Source: W1P20-047 sp051878795
Lineage (GTDB): Bacteria > Actinomycetota > Coriobacteriia > Coriobacteriales > Eggerthellaceae
Assembly: GCA_051878795.1 (NCBI GenBank)
Contig: JBJEKU010000059.1
Coordinates: 1-12,340 of the forward strand
Reading direction: 5' to 3'
DNA length: 12,340 bases
Shown: one piece after another, positions 4,893-12,254 of the stretch
How positions within the stretch are numbered: position 1 is the stretch's first letter
Layout of the letters: each line of letters opens with the position of its first letter
Made by a program: the position numbers and the translations under genes
The notes under the pieces: generated by a model
What the model saw: the letters and a program-made list of their open reading frames with translations, nothing else
The model's database searches: none
What the model was told of the DNA's origin: nothing

Positions 4893-6233
4893 ATGGGAAT
4901 TCAGAACATCAACGATCCCCGCGTACGCGATCTCCTGCTGAAGGGAAACTTCGGCCTCGAAAAGGAATCCCTGCGCGTCACACCCCAAGGAAAGCTCTCG
5001 CACACGGAAGACCCCTTCCCTCGCTGCCCTACTATTACGCGTGACTTCTGCGAAAACCAGACCGAGATCAACACTCCGGTCCATTCGAGTCTCCTCGATG
5101 CTTACGAGGATCTGTTCGAAAACACCAAGCATATCCAGCGCACACTCGCAGAGCTTAAACCAGAGCCCGAGCTGCTATGGCCATTCAGCAATCCCCCCTA
5201 CATCAAAAACGAAGCGGATATCCCCATCGCCCAGTTTAAAGGCGAAGAAGCGGTGAAGACGGAATACCGCGAGTATCTGAGCGATCGCTATGGGCGCTAC
5301 ATCATGACCTATTGCGGCATCCACTACAATTTCTCCTTTGCCGATGAATTGCTTGCTGCAGATTACCAGCTGCTTGCGGAGCAGAAGCGTGAAGCGGGAG
5401 GAGGCATTCTCTCCTTCGAGGACTATAAAACCCAGTTGTATCTGGACCTTACCGAAAAGAGCGTTGCGTACAGCTGGATTGTGACGGCGATTACCGCTGC
5501 GAGCCCTCTTACCGATGGAACCTTCGTCGAAAAAGGTGCGAACGATCAGGTCTCCTTTGCGGGAATGGCATCGATGCGCGCATCCGAGCTGGGCTATTGG
5601 AATTTCTTCAGCCCGGTTTTGAACTATTCGAGCGTCGAGTCCTACGCGGAAAGCATCAAGCGCTATGTTGAATCCGGCTGGATCAAGTATCCGTCGGAAC
5701 TCTATTATCCCGTGCGTTTGAAACCCCGCGGGGCATACGACGTCGATGCCTTGAAGCATGGTGTCAGCCATATCGAACTTCGCATGATCGATCTCAATCC
5801 GCTTCGAGAAGCAGGAGTGGACCTTCGAGACTTGGCTTTCTGCCATCTCTTCTTGGTGTGGCTTGCATGCATCCCGCCTATTTCGTTCACGGATGTGGAC
5901 CAGATACAGGCAACGCAGAACTTCAAGAACGCAGCCCGGTACGACTTGGAGACCGTCAAGATCGTTGCACCCGATGGCCGGGTATGCAGCGTTGCGCAGG
6001 CGGCAAGGAACAGCATTAGCATGATGCGGGATTTCTACGATGGCTTGGGCATGCTCGATGCAGAAGAGGCAGGTTTCACCATCGGGCAGATCATCGATTA
6101 TCAATATCAGAAGTTCATAGACCCCGAAAACCGCTATGCATGGCAGATACGCAAGCAATTCCAGGATGATTTCGTGCAGCAGGGACTGAAACTCTCTGCG
6201 GCTTATCAGCAGAAAGCCATCGAGAGTAGTTAG
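4893..6233 (+). CDS. gshA: Glutamate-cysteine ligase (gamma-glutamylcysteine synthetase), stand-alone
   Basis: ATP-dependent ligation of L-glutamate and L-cysteine to gamma-glutamylcysteine, the first step of glutathione synthesis. The 446-aa protein resembles GshA and the N-terminal half of bifunctional GshF (GshAB). The hallmark GLEKESLRV is at 21-29, followed by FCENQTEINTP at 52-62 and YCGIHYNFSF near 140-149. HIELRMIDLNP near 292 is also typical. It ends without the ATP-grasp glutathione synthetase domain of GshF, and the next gene is not a gshB. The ATG at 4893 follows GAGGT with a short spacing of about 3-4 bases, as also seen for lexA. It is divergent from hflX with a 250-base gap. 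A hairpin terminator follows, so it is probably transcribed alone. Without a visible synthetase the product may stay gamma-glutamylcysteine, or gshB may be elsewhere. Confidence 0.92.
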   Translation: MGIQNINDPRVRDLLLKGNFGLEKESLRVTPQGKLSHTEDPFPRCPTITRDFCENQTEINTPVHSSLLDAYEDLFENTKHIQRTLAELKPEPELLWPFSNPPYIKNEADIPIAQFKGEEAVKTEYREYLSDRYGRYIMTYCGIHYNFSFADELLAADYQLLAEQKREAGGGILSFEDYKTQLYLDLTEKSVAYSWIVTAITAASPLTDGTFVEKGANDQVSFAGMASMRASELGYWNFFSPVLNYSSVESYAESIKRYVESGWIKYPSELYYPVRLKPRGAYDVDALKHGVSHIELRMIDLNPLREAGVDLRDLAFCHLFLVWLACIPPISFTDVDQIQATQNFKNAARYDLETVKIVAPDGRVCSVAQAARNSISMMRDFYDGLGMLDAEEAGFTIGQIIDYQYQKFIDPENRYAWQIRKQFQDDFVQQGLKLSAAYQQKAIESS

Positions 6234-6270
6234 ACCTTCGATTGGGTCTTCATATTCCTTTGCAGAATCA

Positions 6271-6303
6271 AAGCGCGTTTCCCACATGGAGGCGCGCTTC
6301 TTT
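6271..6303 (+). terminator. Probable intrinsic terminator of gshA
   Basis: AAGCGCGTTTCC at 6271-6282 pairs over 12 positions (including two G-U pairs) with GGAGGCGCGCTT at 6288-6299, with a 5-base loop. The following CTTT is a short U-tract. It lies 37 bases after the gshA stop and before the macro-domain gene. Confidence 0.65.
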
Positions 6304-6350
6304 GAATCCATCGTCAGATTCGGACAATCGCAACAGAAGAAAGGGGATCT

Positions 6351-7496
6351 GTGCCGTTTATTATAGAAAGAAATGATCTAGCAGCCGTGAGCGCCGATGC
6401 CATTGTGGTGGCTGCTAACGAGCATCTGCAGATTACCGGTGGCGTTGGATATACGGTCGCGCTTTCTGCAGGTCTTAAGCAAGTCCAGGCTGCCTGCAAT
6501 CGAATCGGTTTCTGCCCCTGCGGATCTGCAGTGGCCACTCCTGCTTTCGGACTCGATGCGAATCTGATAATCCATGCAGTCGGACCGCATTGGTGTGGAG
6601 GAAACCGAAACGAAGAGCTCGTCCTCCGCAGCACCTATGACTCCGCCTTAGCCTGCGCGATGGATGCTGGAGCGAAATCCATTGCACTCCCCCTCATTTC
6701 CGCTGGAACTTACGGTTTCCCTGCGGATATCTCGCTTTCCGTTGCCCGAGAAGCCATCAGGGATTTCACTGGCGAACATGATGACGTCGACGTCAAGCTC
6801 GTGCTGTTCAGCAGGGAAGCCCTCGCAGCGGGTATTTCTGCCTACTTGGATATTGCGGAATTCATCGACGACCATTACGTGTGCGAACATTCATACCACC
6901 GAGGTGATTTTGGTGAGTCCGCACTAGACGAATCGCGTGAGGAGATAGCGTCACAAAGGCCGCGGTTTACCGAAAGCGTGCGAAGCCAAGGCGCTCGGAT
7001 GGCAGAGAGGATCTCGGACGCATTCGGCGGTTCTCGAGGGAAGAAGAAATGGAGGCAGGATGCGGACAGCCTTCCAGCTGAGCCTCCTTGCCCAGGAGGA
7101 TCGATTCAAGCGGCTGGAGCCCTCCCCTCTTCGGAACCGTTGGAAGACCTGTTATCCTCGTTGGACGCATCGTTTTCCACGACGGTGCTCGCGCTTATCG
7201 ACGAACGCGGCATGACCGACTCCGAAGTGTATAAGCGGGCGAATATGAGCCGTCAGCTCTTCAGCAAGATACGGTCGAATCCCGGCTACCAGCCTTCGAA
7301 GAAAACGGCATTGGCCCTTGCCGTGGCGTTGGGCTTGAGTGTCGATGAAACGCAGGGCCTTCTTTCTCGGGCAGGCTTTACCTTGTCGCGAAGCAGCAAG
7401 GCGGACGTTATCGTAGAGTATTTCATTTCGCGCGGGAACTACGATATCTTCCAAATCAACGAAGCGCTGTATGCGTTCGACCAGCCTCTTCTGTAG
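6351..7496 (+). CDS. Macro domain fused to a helix-turn-helix domain
   Basis: A 381-aa two-domain protein with a GTG start at 6351, preceded by AAAGGGG at good spacing. Residues 1-165 form a macro (ADP-ribose-binding) domain: ADAIVVAANEHL at 15-26, NLIIHAVGPHW at 71-81 and ALPLISAGTYGFP at 112-124. Residues 175-260 are a polar, low-complexity linker. Residues 276-345 look like a Cro/CI (XRE)-type DNA-binding helical domain (DSEVYKRANMSRQLFSKI, then KTALALAVALGLSVDE), followed by a C-terminal segment with GNYDIF and NEALYAFDQPLL. In MacroD-type hydrolases the motif is N-x6-GG[VL]-D. Here N23 and G30-G31-V32 are kept, but the Asp is Gly33 and the upstream Asn of NAAN is Val20, so catalysis by that mechanism is doubtful. 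It may be an ADP-ribose-responsive regulator; that is inference. The vWA gene follows after 112 bases. Confidence 0.85.
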   Translation: MPFIIERNDLAAVSADAIVVAANEHLQITGGVGYTVALSAGLKQVQAACNRIGFCPCGSAVATPAFGLDANLIIHAVGPHWCGGNRNEELVLRSTYDSALACAMDAGAKSIALPLISAGTYGFPADISLSVAREAIRDFTGEHDDVDVKLVLFSREALAAGISAYLDIAEFIDDHYVCEHSYHRGDFGESALDESREEIASQRPRFTESVRSQGARMAERISDAFGGSRGKKKWRQDADSLPAEPPCPGGSIQAAGALPSSEPLEDLLSSLDASFSTTVLALIDERGMTDSEVYKRANMSRQLFSKIRSNPGYQPSKKTALALAVALGLSVDETQGLLSRAGFTLSRSSKADVIVEYFISRGNYDIFQINEALYAFDQPLL

Positions 7497-7608
7497 CATG
7501 ACGATATGTCAACCGGCGATTTACCAACACAGCTGTCCTTCCGCGTAAAGTTCCAATCATCGAAGTTGGGGTGATTGATTCATCCAATACCAAGAGGAAG
7601 GAACGGTT

Positions 7609-8316
7609 ATGAAGAAGGGTTTGACCGAACTGGTTTTCATCATCGATCGAAGCGGATCCATGCAGGGTTTGGAAGGCGACACCATCGGCGGTTTCAACGC
7701 GACATTGGAGGCACACAAGAATGAAGCCGGCGAAGCCTTGGTGACGACGGTACTGTTTGACGATAAGCTGGAAACCCTGCACGACAGGTTGGCTATTTCC
7801 GAAATCCCTCCGATGACCAGGAATCAGTATTTCGTTCGTGGTTGCACTGCGCTACTCGATGCTGTCGGGAACACCGTCGAGCATATCGGGAGGATCCACA
7901 AGTACCTGCCTGAAGAGCATGTGCCCGAGCATACCATCGTGGTCATTACCACTGATGGTATGGAAAACGCAAGCAGCGCTTTCACTTACCCGCAGGTTAA
8001 AGCGCTTATCGAGGCGAAGAAGGAACAGGGATGGGACTTCCTGTTCCTAGGGGCGAACATCGATGCGGCAGCAGAAGCCGAAAGTTTAGGAATCGGTGGC
8101 AACTTTGCCGCTACCTACGTCGCAGATTCAACTGGCACCCAAGCGATGCACGCATCCACGCGAGATGCAACCATTGCAATGCGTGCCGGAAAGTGCACGT
8201 CGAACGGTGACTGGCGAAAGGAAATCGATCAGGACATGGCACGACGTAAGAAGGTCACTTTGGATACCGGCGAAATCGTCAGCAAGAAAAAGCGCTGGCC
8301 TTTTAAAAAGCACTAG
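7609..8316 (+). CDS. von Willebrand factor A (vWA) domain protein
   Basis: A 235-aa soluble protein consisting almost entirely of a vWA domain. The metal-ion-dependent adhesion site is complete: DRSGS gives Asp13, Ser15 and Ser17, Thr80 lies in RGCTALLDA and Asp116 in TTDGMEN. It should therefore bind a divalent metal and a partner's acidic residue. No signal peptide or membrane segment is visible. The last 30 residues are strongly basic (for example SKKKRWPFKKH), which might contact nucleic acid or membrane. The ATG at 7609 is preceded by AGGAAGGA. It follows the macro-HTH gene on the same strand after 112 bases with no terminator seen, so co-transcription is plausible. Bacterial intracellular vWA proteins of this kind often act in stress-response or chaperone-like assemblies; the specific role here is unknown. 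Confidence 0.85.
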   Translation: MKKGLTELVFIIDRSGSMQGLEGDTIGGFNATLEAHKNEAGEALVTTVLFDDKLETLHDRLAISEIPPMTRNQYFVRGCTALLDAVGNTVEHIGRIHKYLPEEHVPEHTIVVITTDGMENASSAFTYPQVKALIEAKKEQGWDFLFLGANIDAAAEAESLGIGGNFAATYVADSTGTQAMHASTRDATIAMRAGKCTSNGDWRKEIDQDMARRKKVTLDTGEIVSKKKRWPFKKH

Positions 8317-9362
8317 TATTCTTCGGTGATCTCGATCTGGCTCCAAGGTCCCTCGGTATTAGAGAACCGAAGATGTGCTTCGCCGATGGTGTGTCCATTC
8401 GATTCGAAACGCTCTTTACGCTCGTCATGCATGCGCTGTGCTTCCAGGATGAAGGTATCGAACAGGTTGCCCATGGACTTTTCACCGCTGAAATATTCAG
8501 GGTGCCACTGCACGCCGATCATGAAGGTGTGGCGTAGGGATTCGATCGCCTCAACAAGGCCGTCTTCGCCGAAGGCGGCCGCCTGGAAACCGGGAGCGAT
8601 ATCCTTGATTCCCTGATGATGCATGCTGTTGGTGGGAAGACGCTTAGTATGGAGCACCATTGCCAGCTTGCTACCGGACACCAGCTCGACAGAATGGCTG
8701 GGGAAGCTGTAATCGGATTTCTGCCAATGCGAGACGGACTTCCTAGGCTCGGCCTCATCGCATTCGGGCTTACCACCTGGTGCATCGGCGGGAATGTGGG
8801 CAAGCTGCTCCTTCCCGTCGATCAAGCCTGCAAGCTCGGGTTCAAGTGCCCCGCCTGCAGTCCTCTGCGCTTCTTCCTTTGCCATTGCCAATCGGGCATT
8901 CGGGCATGCGTCGGTCCCTGCAAGCTCGCACATGGGGTTGGTGCATTCATGCTCGACGAATTGGTCGGCCAGGTCCTGGTAGAGCGTGCCGCCAAAGTGG
9001 ACGTTCATCATCTGCATACCGCGGCAGATGCCGAGCACGGGTACGTCGAACTTGTCGGCGTAATTCAGGATGAGGCTTTCCACTTCTTCGCGTTCCGGGG
9101 TGAATTCGCTCAGGTTTTCGTTATCCCCCACTTGGCCGTAGCGGCTTGGGTCGATGTCCTGGCCGCCGCTCAGGATGAAACCGTCGATCAGGCCGAACAA
9201 ACTCTGGTATACGCCCACGTCTTTGGTGAGCGGAAGGATCAGAGGGACGCCACCGCTTTCCATGATTGCATAAGGATAATAGTCAGAAATTCGCAAGATG
9301 TATTCTTTAGGAAGCTGAGTGGGTACGATTCCGATTACCGGACGCCTGCGAAGTCGTGACAT
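8313..9362 (-). CDS. Class I glutamine amidotransferase-like peptidase (C26 family, gamma-glutamyl hydrolase type)
   Basis: A 349-aa member of the peptidase C26 / PuuD-like family, which hydrolyses gamma-glutamyl bonds. The start RRPVIGIVP, the oxyanion-region motif ILSGGQDIDPSRY at 63-75, the nucleophile elbow GICRGMQ with Cys113, and GVQWHPE with His287 and Glu289 give a complete Cys-His-Glu triad. HHQGIKDIAPG at 248-258 is also typical. Family members are commonly about 240-260 aa. The excess is an insertion at about 139-215 carrying Cys140, Cys145, Cys153 and Cys201 and rich in Ala, Glu and Pro. The ATG at 9362 has GAGGTG at good spacing. It is downstream of miaA on the same strand and converges on the vWA gene with overlapping TAG stops. 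The substrate could be a gamma-glutamyl amine, amino acid or peptide; the nearby glutamate-cysteine ligase hints at thiol metabolism but does not prove it. Confidence 0.9.
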   Translation of the reverse strand: MSRLRRRPVIGIVPTQLPKEYILRISDYYPYAIMESGGVPLILPLTKDVGVYQSLFGLIDGFILSGGQDIDPSRYGQVGDNENLSEFTPEREEVESLILNYADKFDVPVLGICRGMQMMNVHFGGTLYQDLADQFVEHECTNPMCELAGTDACPNARLAMAKEEAQRTAGGALEPELAGLIDGKEQLAHIPADAPGGKPECDEAEPRKSVSHWQKSDYSFPSHSVELVSGSKLAMVLHTKRLPTNSMHHQGIKDIAPGFQAAAFGEDGLVEAIESLRHTFMIGVQWHPEYFSGEKSMGNLFDTFILEAQRMHDERKERFESNGHTIGEAHLRFSNTEGPWSQIEITEEY

Positions 9363-9437
9363 GGATTACACCTCATATGCGTTAATCGAACTGCGTTTGC
9401 TAGCTTGGCATGCATTTTAGATAAAGAGCTTGTGATT

Positions 9438-10397
9438 CTAACAAGTTTTCCCGTGCGAAACCTTTTCTATGATATCCAAAGATTGCCTGGTCAAGCGAGG
9501 GAGGTCGTATTCGTCGGCAGAAAGCCAGTGGATCCGCTTATCCTTCCTGAACCAGGTTCTCTGGCGCTTCGCATAACGATGCGTGGAGATCTTGATGCTT
9601 TCGATCGCTTCCTCCAAGTTGCAGTCGCCATCCAAGAATGCGACGATTTCCTTGTATCCGATTGCGTGTTGCGCAGTCAGCCCTTCGCGGAAACCTTGGG
9701 AAAGAAGGTTGCGGACTTCTTCGACTAAACCTGCCGCAAGCATCTTGTCGACACGACGGTCGATGCGGGAGTTCAGGATCGCGGGGTCGACCTGCAAGCC
9801 GATAAAGGTCGCAGGATAATGCTGCGGAATCGTTTGGAAGGCTTCCTTCTGCTTACTGTAGGAAGTGCCATCGGCAAGCAGCTCGAAGGCCCTGATCACA
9901 CGCTTGGTATCGTTTTCATGAACTACTTGAGCTGATGCAGGGTCGACGCGTTTCAGCTCCTCCCAGAGGGCATGGGGTCCGATTTCTCCCAGCAGTTGCG
10001 AATACTTTTCACGAACAGGATTATCGTCCTGATCGCCTGCGGGAAAGTCGAACTCATCGATGAGTGCACGGATGTAAAAGCCCGTTCCCCCACAAACCAC
10101 AACTGCTTTACCTTTTTCGAGCTGTTCGTCGATGAGCGCTCTTCCATATTCCTGAAACACTGCGACTGAATACGAATCGCCTGGATTAGCCACGTCCAAA
10201 CCATAATGGGGCACGTACTGCTCTTGAGGCGAAAGCTTGCCGGTGCCTATATCCATACCGCGATATATCTGCATGCTATCCGCGCTTAAAACGCATGCAT
10301 CAAGTTTACGGGCGATCTCCTGCGCAAGGTCGCTTTTTCCGGACGCAGTAGGCCCCACGACCACGATGAGTCGTGATGATTCCAGATTATCGCTCAT
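9438..10397 (-). CDS. miaA: tRNA dimethylallyltransferase MiaA
   Basis: Transfers a dimethylallyl group from DMAPP to A37 of tRNAs reading codons that begin with U, giving i6A37, the substrate of MiaB. The protein is 319 aa, standard length. Visible motifs are the P-loop-like GPTASGKS at 15-22, DSMQIYRGMDIGTGK at 40-54, CGGTGFYIRAL at 102-112, HAIGYKEI, and the C-terminal KRQRTWFRKD that contacts tRNA. The frame is open further upstream, but I choose the ATG at 10397: GGAGTAGGA stands just before it and the family signature starts at residue 9. It lies 5 bases past the miaB stop, and its ribosome binding site overlaps the miaB end, so the two are translationally coupled. The protein ends in ...GKTC, without an unusual extension. 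Confidence 0.96.
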   Translation of the reverse strand: MSDNLESSRLIVVVGPTASGKSDLAQEIARKLDACVLSADSMQIYRGMDIGTGKLSPQEQYVPHYGLDVANPGDSYSVAVFQEYGRALIDEQLEKGKAVVVCGGTGFYIRALIDEFDFPAGDQDDNPVREKYSQLLGEIGPHALWEELKRVDPASAQVVHENDTKRVIRAFELLADGTSYSKQKEAFQTIPQHYPATFIGLQVDPAILNSRIDRRVDKMLAAGLVEEVRNLLSQGFREGLTAQHAIGYKEIVAFLDGDCNLEEAIESIKISTHRYAKRQRTWFRKDKRIHWLSADEYDLPRLTRQSLDIIEKVSHGKTC

Positions 10398-10402
10398 GGT
10401 TC

Positions 10403-11770
10403 CTACTCCGTTGCAGTCGCAGGAAAATCGAGAAGCCGGCCCTTGAGATACCACGTCAAGGCTTCTTCTACCTTAACGGGCAGGATCTTACCCTTCAGCT
10501 GCTCGATATCGACACCGTTAGGAATTTCTGCGTGTACAGTCTGGTTACGCGGACTCCTGCCTGAAACCATCAGGGTATCGCGCTTGCTGGACCCTTCGAT
10601 AAGGACCGGGACAACCTGACCCAGCTGCTGCTGGTTCTGCCTATAAGCGCTTTCCTGGACAATTTCCACCAAACGATCGAAACGGTCCTGGATGACCTCG
10701 CGAGGAGTATCATCGGGCATGCTTGCAGCGGGAGTACCCTCGCGTTTGCTATAGATGAAGGTAAAGACCTGGGAGTAATCTACCTGGCGTACCAAATCGG
10801 CAGTAGCCTGGAAGTCCTCTTCGGTTTCTCCTGGAAAGCCTACGATGATATCGGTTGAAAGCGCGATTCCAGGGCAAGCTGTACGGACTTTCTCGACCAG
10901 CTGAAGATAGTGTTCCGCAGTGTAGCGTCGGTTCATGGCTTTGAGGATACGGTCGGAACCGCTCTGCACTGCAAGATGGAGCGCAGGCATGATGTTCTTA
11001 TGCAACGCGAAGCGCTCGATGACTTCGTCGGTAAGGTCCTTGGGATGGCTGGTCACGAAGCGGATGCGCTCGATTCCGGTTGCAGCGACCTCGTCAAGAA
11101 CCTGGGCGAACTTGGGCTCGCCATACAAATCGCGTCCATAGGAATTGACATTCTGACCTAGCAGGGTGATTTCCTTGACGCCTTCATCGACGAATCGCTG
11201 CGCAGTAGCCACTACCTCTTCAATAGGACGGCTGATTTCACGGCCCCGAACGTAGGGCACGATACAGTAGGTGCAGAAATTATTGCAACCCACGGAAATA
11301 GGCAGCCAGGCCGCCCATGGATGCTCGCGATGTTCAGGCAGGTCATCATGGAATTCGGCACGTCCTTCGATTACCTGGGACTGTTTGGAGCCGGTTTCGA
11401 TAGCTTCCAGCAGCAAGCCCGGCAAGGCTTCGGTATTATGGGTGCCGAACACTACATCGACATGGCGAAGTTTCTTTTGGAGCTGTTCTCCATCACGCTG
11501 GCCAATGCATCCACCGATTGCGACATAGCGTTTATCGAATGGGGTTCCCTTACGAAGGGGAAGATTCTTCATCGAGGCAACCTGACCCATCAGGCGCTCG
11601 TCTGCCTTTTCCCTGACGCAGCAGGTGACGAAGATACTGATGTCGGCTTCTTGGATGGTTTCGACGGGAATGCTACCCAGCTGTTCAAGCATGCCCGCAA
11701 TCTTTTCGGAGTCATGCTTATTCATCTGGCAGCCGAAAGTCGTGATGCAGAAAGTAGTATTGCTGAGCAT
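10403..11770 (-). CDS. miaB: tRNA-2-methylthio-N6-dimethylallyladenosine synthase MiaB
   Basis: A radical-SAM methylthiotransferase that converts i6A37 to ms2i6A37 in tRNA, acting after MiaA. The 455-aa protein has the full architecture. The N-terminal UPF0004 domain carries the auxiliary [4Fe-4S] cysteines Cys14 (TFGCQMN), Cys50 (TCCVREKA) and Cys88 (GGCIGQRD). The radical-SAM domain carries C-x3-C-x2-C at Cys162, Cys166 and Cys169 (SVGCNNFCTYCIVPYVRG). A TRAM RNA-binding domain occupies about the last 75 residues. The usual N-T-C before the second auxiliary cysteine is V-T-C here, and Cys51 adds an adjacent extra cysteine. The ATG at 11770 is preceded by AAAGGC about 9 bases upstream, 12 bases past the spoVS stop. 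It is the middle gene of a tight spoVS-miaB-miaA operon. Confidence 0.97.
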   Translation of the reverse strand: MLSNTTFCITTFGCQMNKHDSEKIAGMLEQLGSIPVETIQEADISIFVTCCVREKADERLMGQVASMKNLPLRKGTPFDKRYVAIGGCIGQRDGEQLQKKLRHVDVVFGTHNTEALPGLLLEAIETGSKQSQVIEGRAEFHDDLPEHREHPWAAWLPISVGCNNFCTYCIVPYVRGREISRPIEEVVATAQRFVDEGVKEITLLGQNVNSYGRDLYGEPKFAQVLDEVAATGIERIRFVTSHPKDLTDEVIERFALHKNIMPALHLAVQSGSDRILKAMNRRYTAEHYLQLVEKVRTACPGIALSTDIIVGFPGETEEDFQATADLVRQVDYSQVFTFIYSKREGTPAASMPDDTPREVIQDRFDRLVEIVQESAYRQNQQQLGQVVPVLIEGSSKRDTLMVSGRSPRNQTVHAEIPNGVDIEQLKGKILPVKVEEALTWYLKGRLLDFPATATE

Positions 11771-11782
11771 GTTCGAGTGCCT

Positions 11783-12109
11783 TTATTCCTCTATCTGATT
11801 GACTGCAACACCAAGGGTGCTTCTGGGTTCGATTGCAAAACGGATGGCGGTTCGGTATTCGCCATCAATGACGATGTCCGCAAAACTAGGCGTGCAGACG
11901 ATTTCGATTCCAACAGGCGAAAGGAAACCGCGGGAAATCGCAATAGCCTTTACTGCTTGGTTTACGGCGCCAGCACCAACCGACTGGATTTCCACCTGGG
12001 TGCCGTCTTTGATCATTCCCGCGATTGCACCCGCTACTGAAGCTGGGGAAGATTTAGAAGAGACTTTGAGGAAGCCCTTTACCGGCTCCATCTCCTGATT
12101 CGATTCCAT
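11783..12109 (-). CDS. spoVS: Stage V sporulation protein S (SpoVS) family protein
   Basis: A small Alba-like protein of 108 aa. SpoVS is needed for spore coat/cortex steps in Bacillus, but the family also occurs in non-spore-formers, where its role is unclear; a nucleic-acid-binding role is suspected from the fold. The match to the family is clear: LKVSSKSSPASVAGAIAG at 14-31, then the conserved core VGAGAVNQAVKAIAISRGF, and later DIVIDGEYRTAIRF. Bacillus SpoVS is about 86 aa; this one has about 11 extra N-terminal residues and a short C-terminal tail. The frame opens further upstream (12178), but the ATG at 12109 follows AAAGGATG and fits the family best. It is the first gene of the operon with miaB and miaA, so it may serve RNA or translation rather than sporulation here. 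Confidence 0.95.
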   Translation of the reverse strand: MESNQEMEPVKGFLKVSSKSSPASVAGAIAGMIKDGTQVEIQSVGAGAVNQAVKAIAISRGFLSPVGIEIVCTPSFADIVIDGEYRTAIRFAIEPRSTLGVAVNQIEE

Positions 12110-12188
12110 GCATTCATCCTTTGATACGTATGGTGGTCTGTTTATGTTGCGTTTCATGCATCGTATGGATTGATGCAAATCTCAACGT

Positions 12189-12217
12189 ATTTTACTTCTA
12201 CCAGTCGAATCAATCAA
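12189..12217 (-). promoter_or_regulatory. Predicted promoter of the spoVS-miaB-miaA operon
   Basis: On the minus strand, TTGATT (12212-12217) and TAAAAT (12189-12194) are separated by exactly 17 bases. A start near 12182 would give a leader of about 70 bases before the spoVS ATG. Just upstream, GAATGAATCA and TGATTGATTC form an imperfect 10-bp inverted repeat that overlaps the -35 and could be a regulator site or a weak hairpin ending the upstream gene. Confidence 0.6.
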
Positions 12218-12254
12218 ATGAGCATGATTCATTCTTTTGTTCACAGGGGAAGTT

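Noticed and set aside
5175..6311. Long minus-strand open frame (378 codons) opposite gshA
   Set aside because: It lies almost wholly antisense to a gene with clear glutamate-cysteine ligase motifs and shows no recognisable domain; it is a shadow of the codon bias in that gene.
7554..7577. CAATCA/TGATTG inverted repeat upstream of the vWA gene
   Set aside because: The arms are only 6 bp with a 12-base centre and no associated promoter could be recognised.
8616..9359. Plus-strand open frame of 247 codons opposite the C26-like peptidase
   Set aside because: The minus-strand protein has a complete Cys-His-Glu triad and a good ribosome binding site. The antisense frame has no family motif.
9415..9446. 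Weak hairpin after the miaA stop as a terminator
   Set aside because: CTTGT/ACAAG gives only a 5-bp stem with a broken T-run, so I cannot tell it from chance; miaA may read into the C26-like gene.
11321..12040. Plus-strand open frame of 239 codons opposite miaB and spoVS
   Set aside because: It crosses two well-identified genes on the other strand and has no motif or start context.
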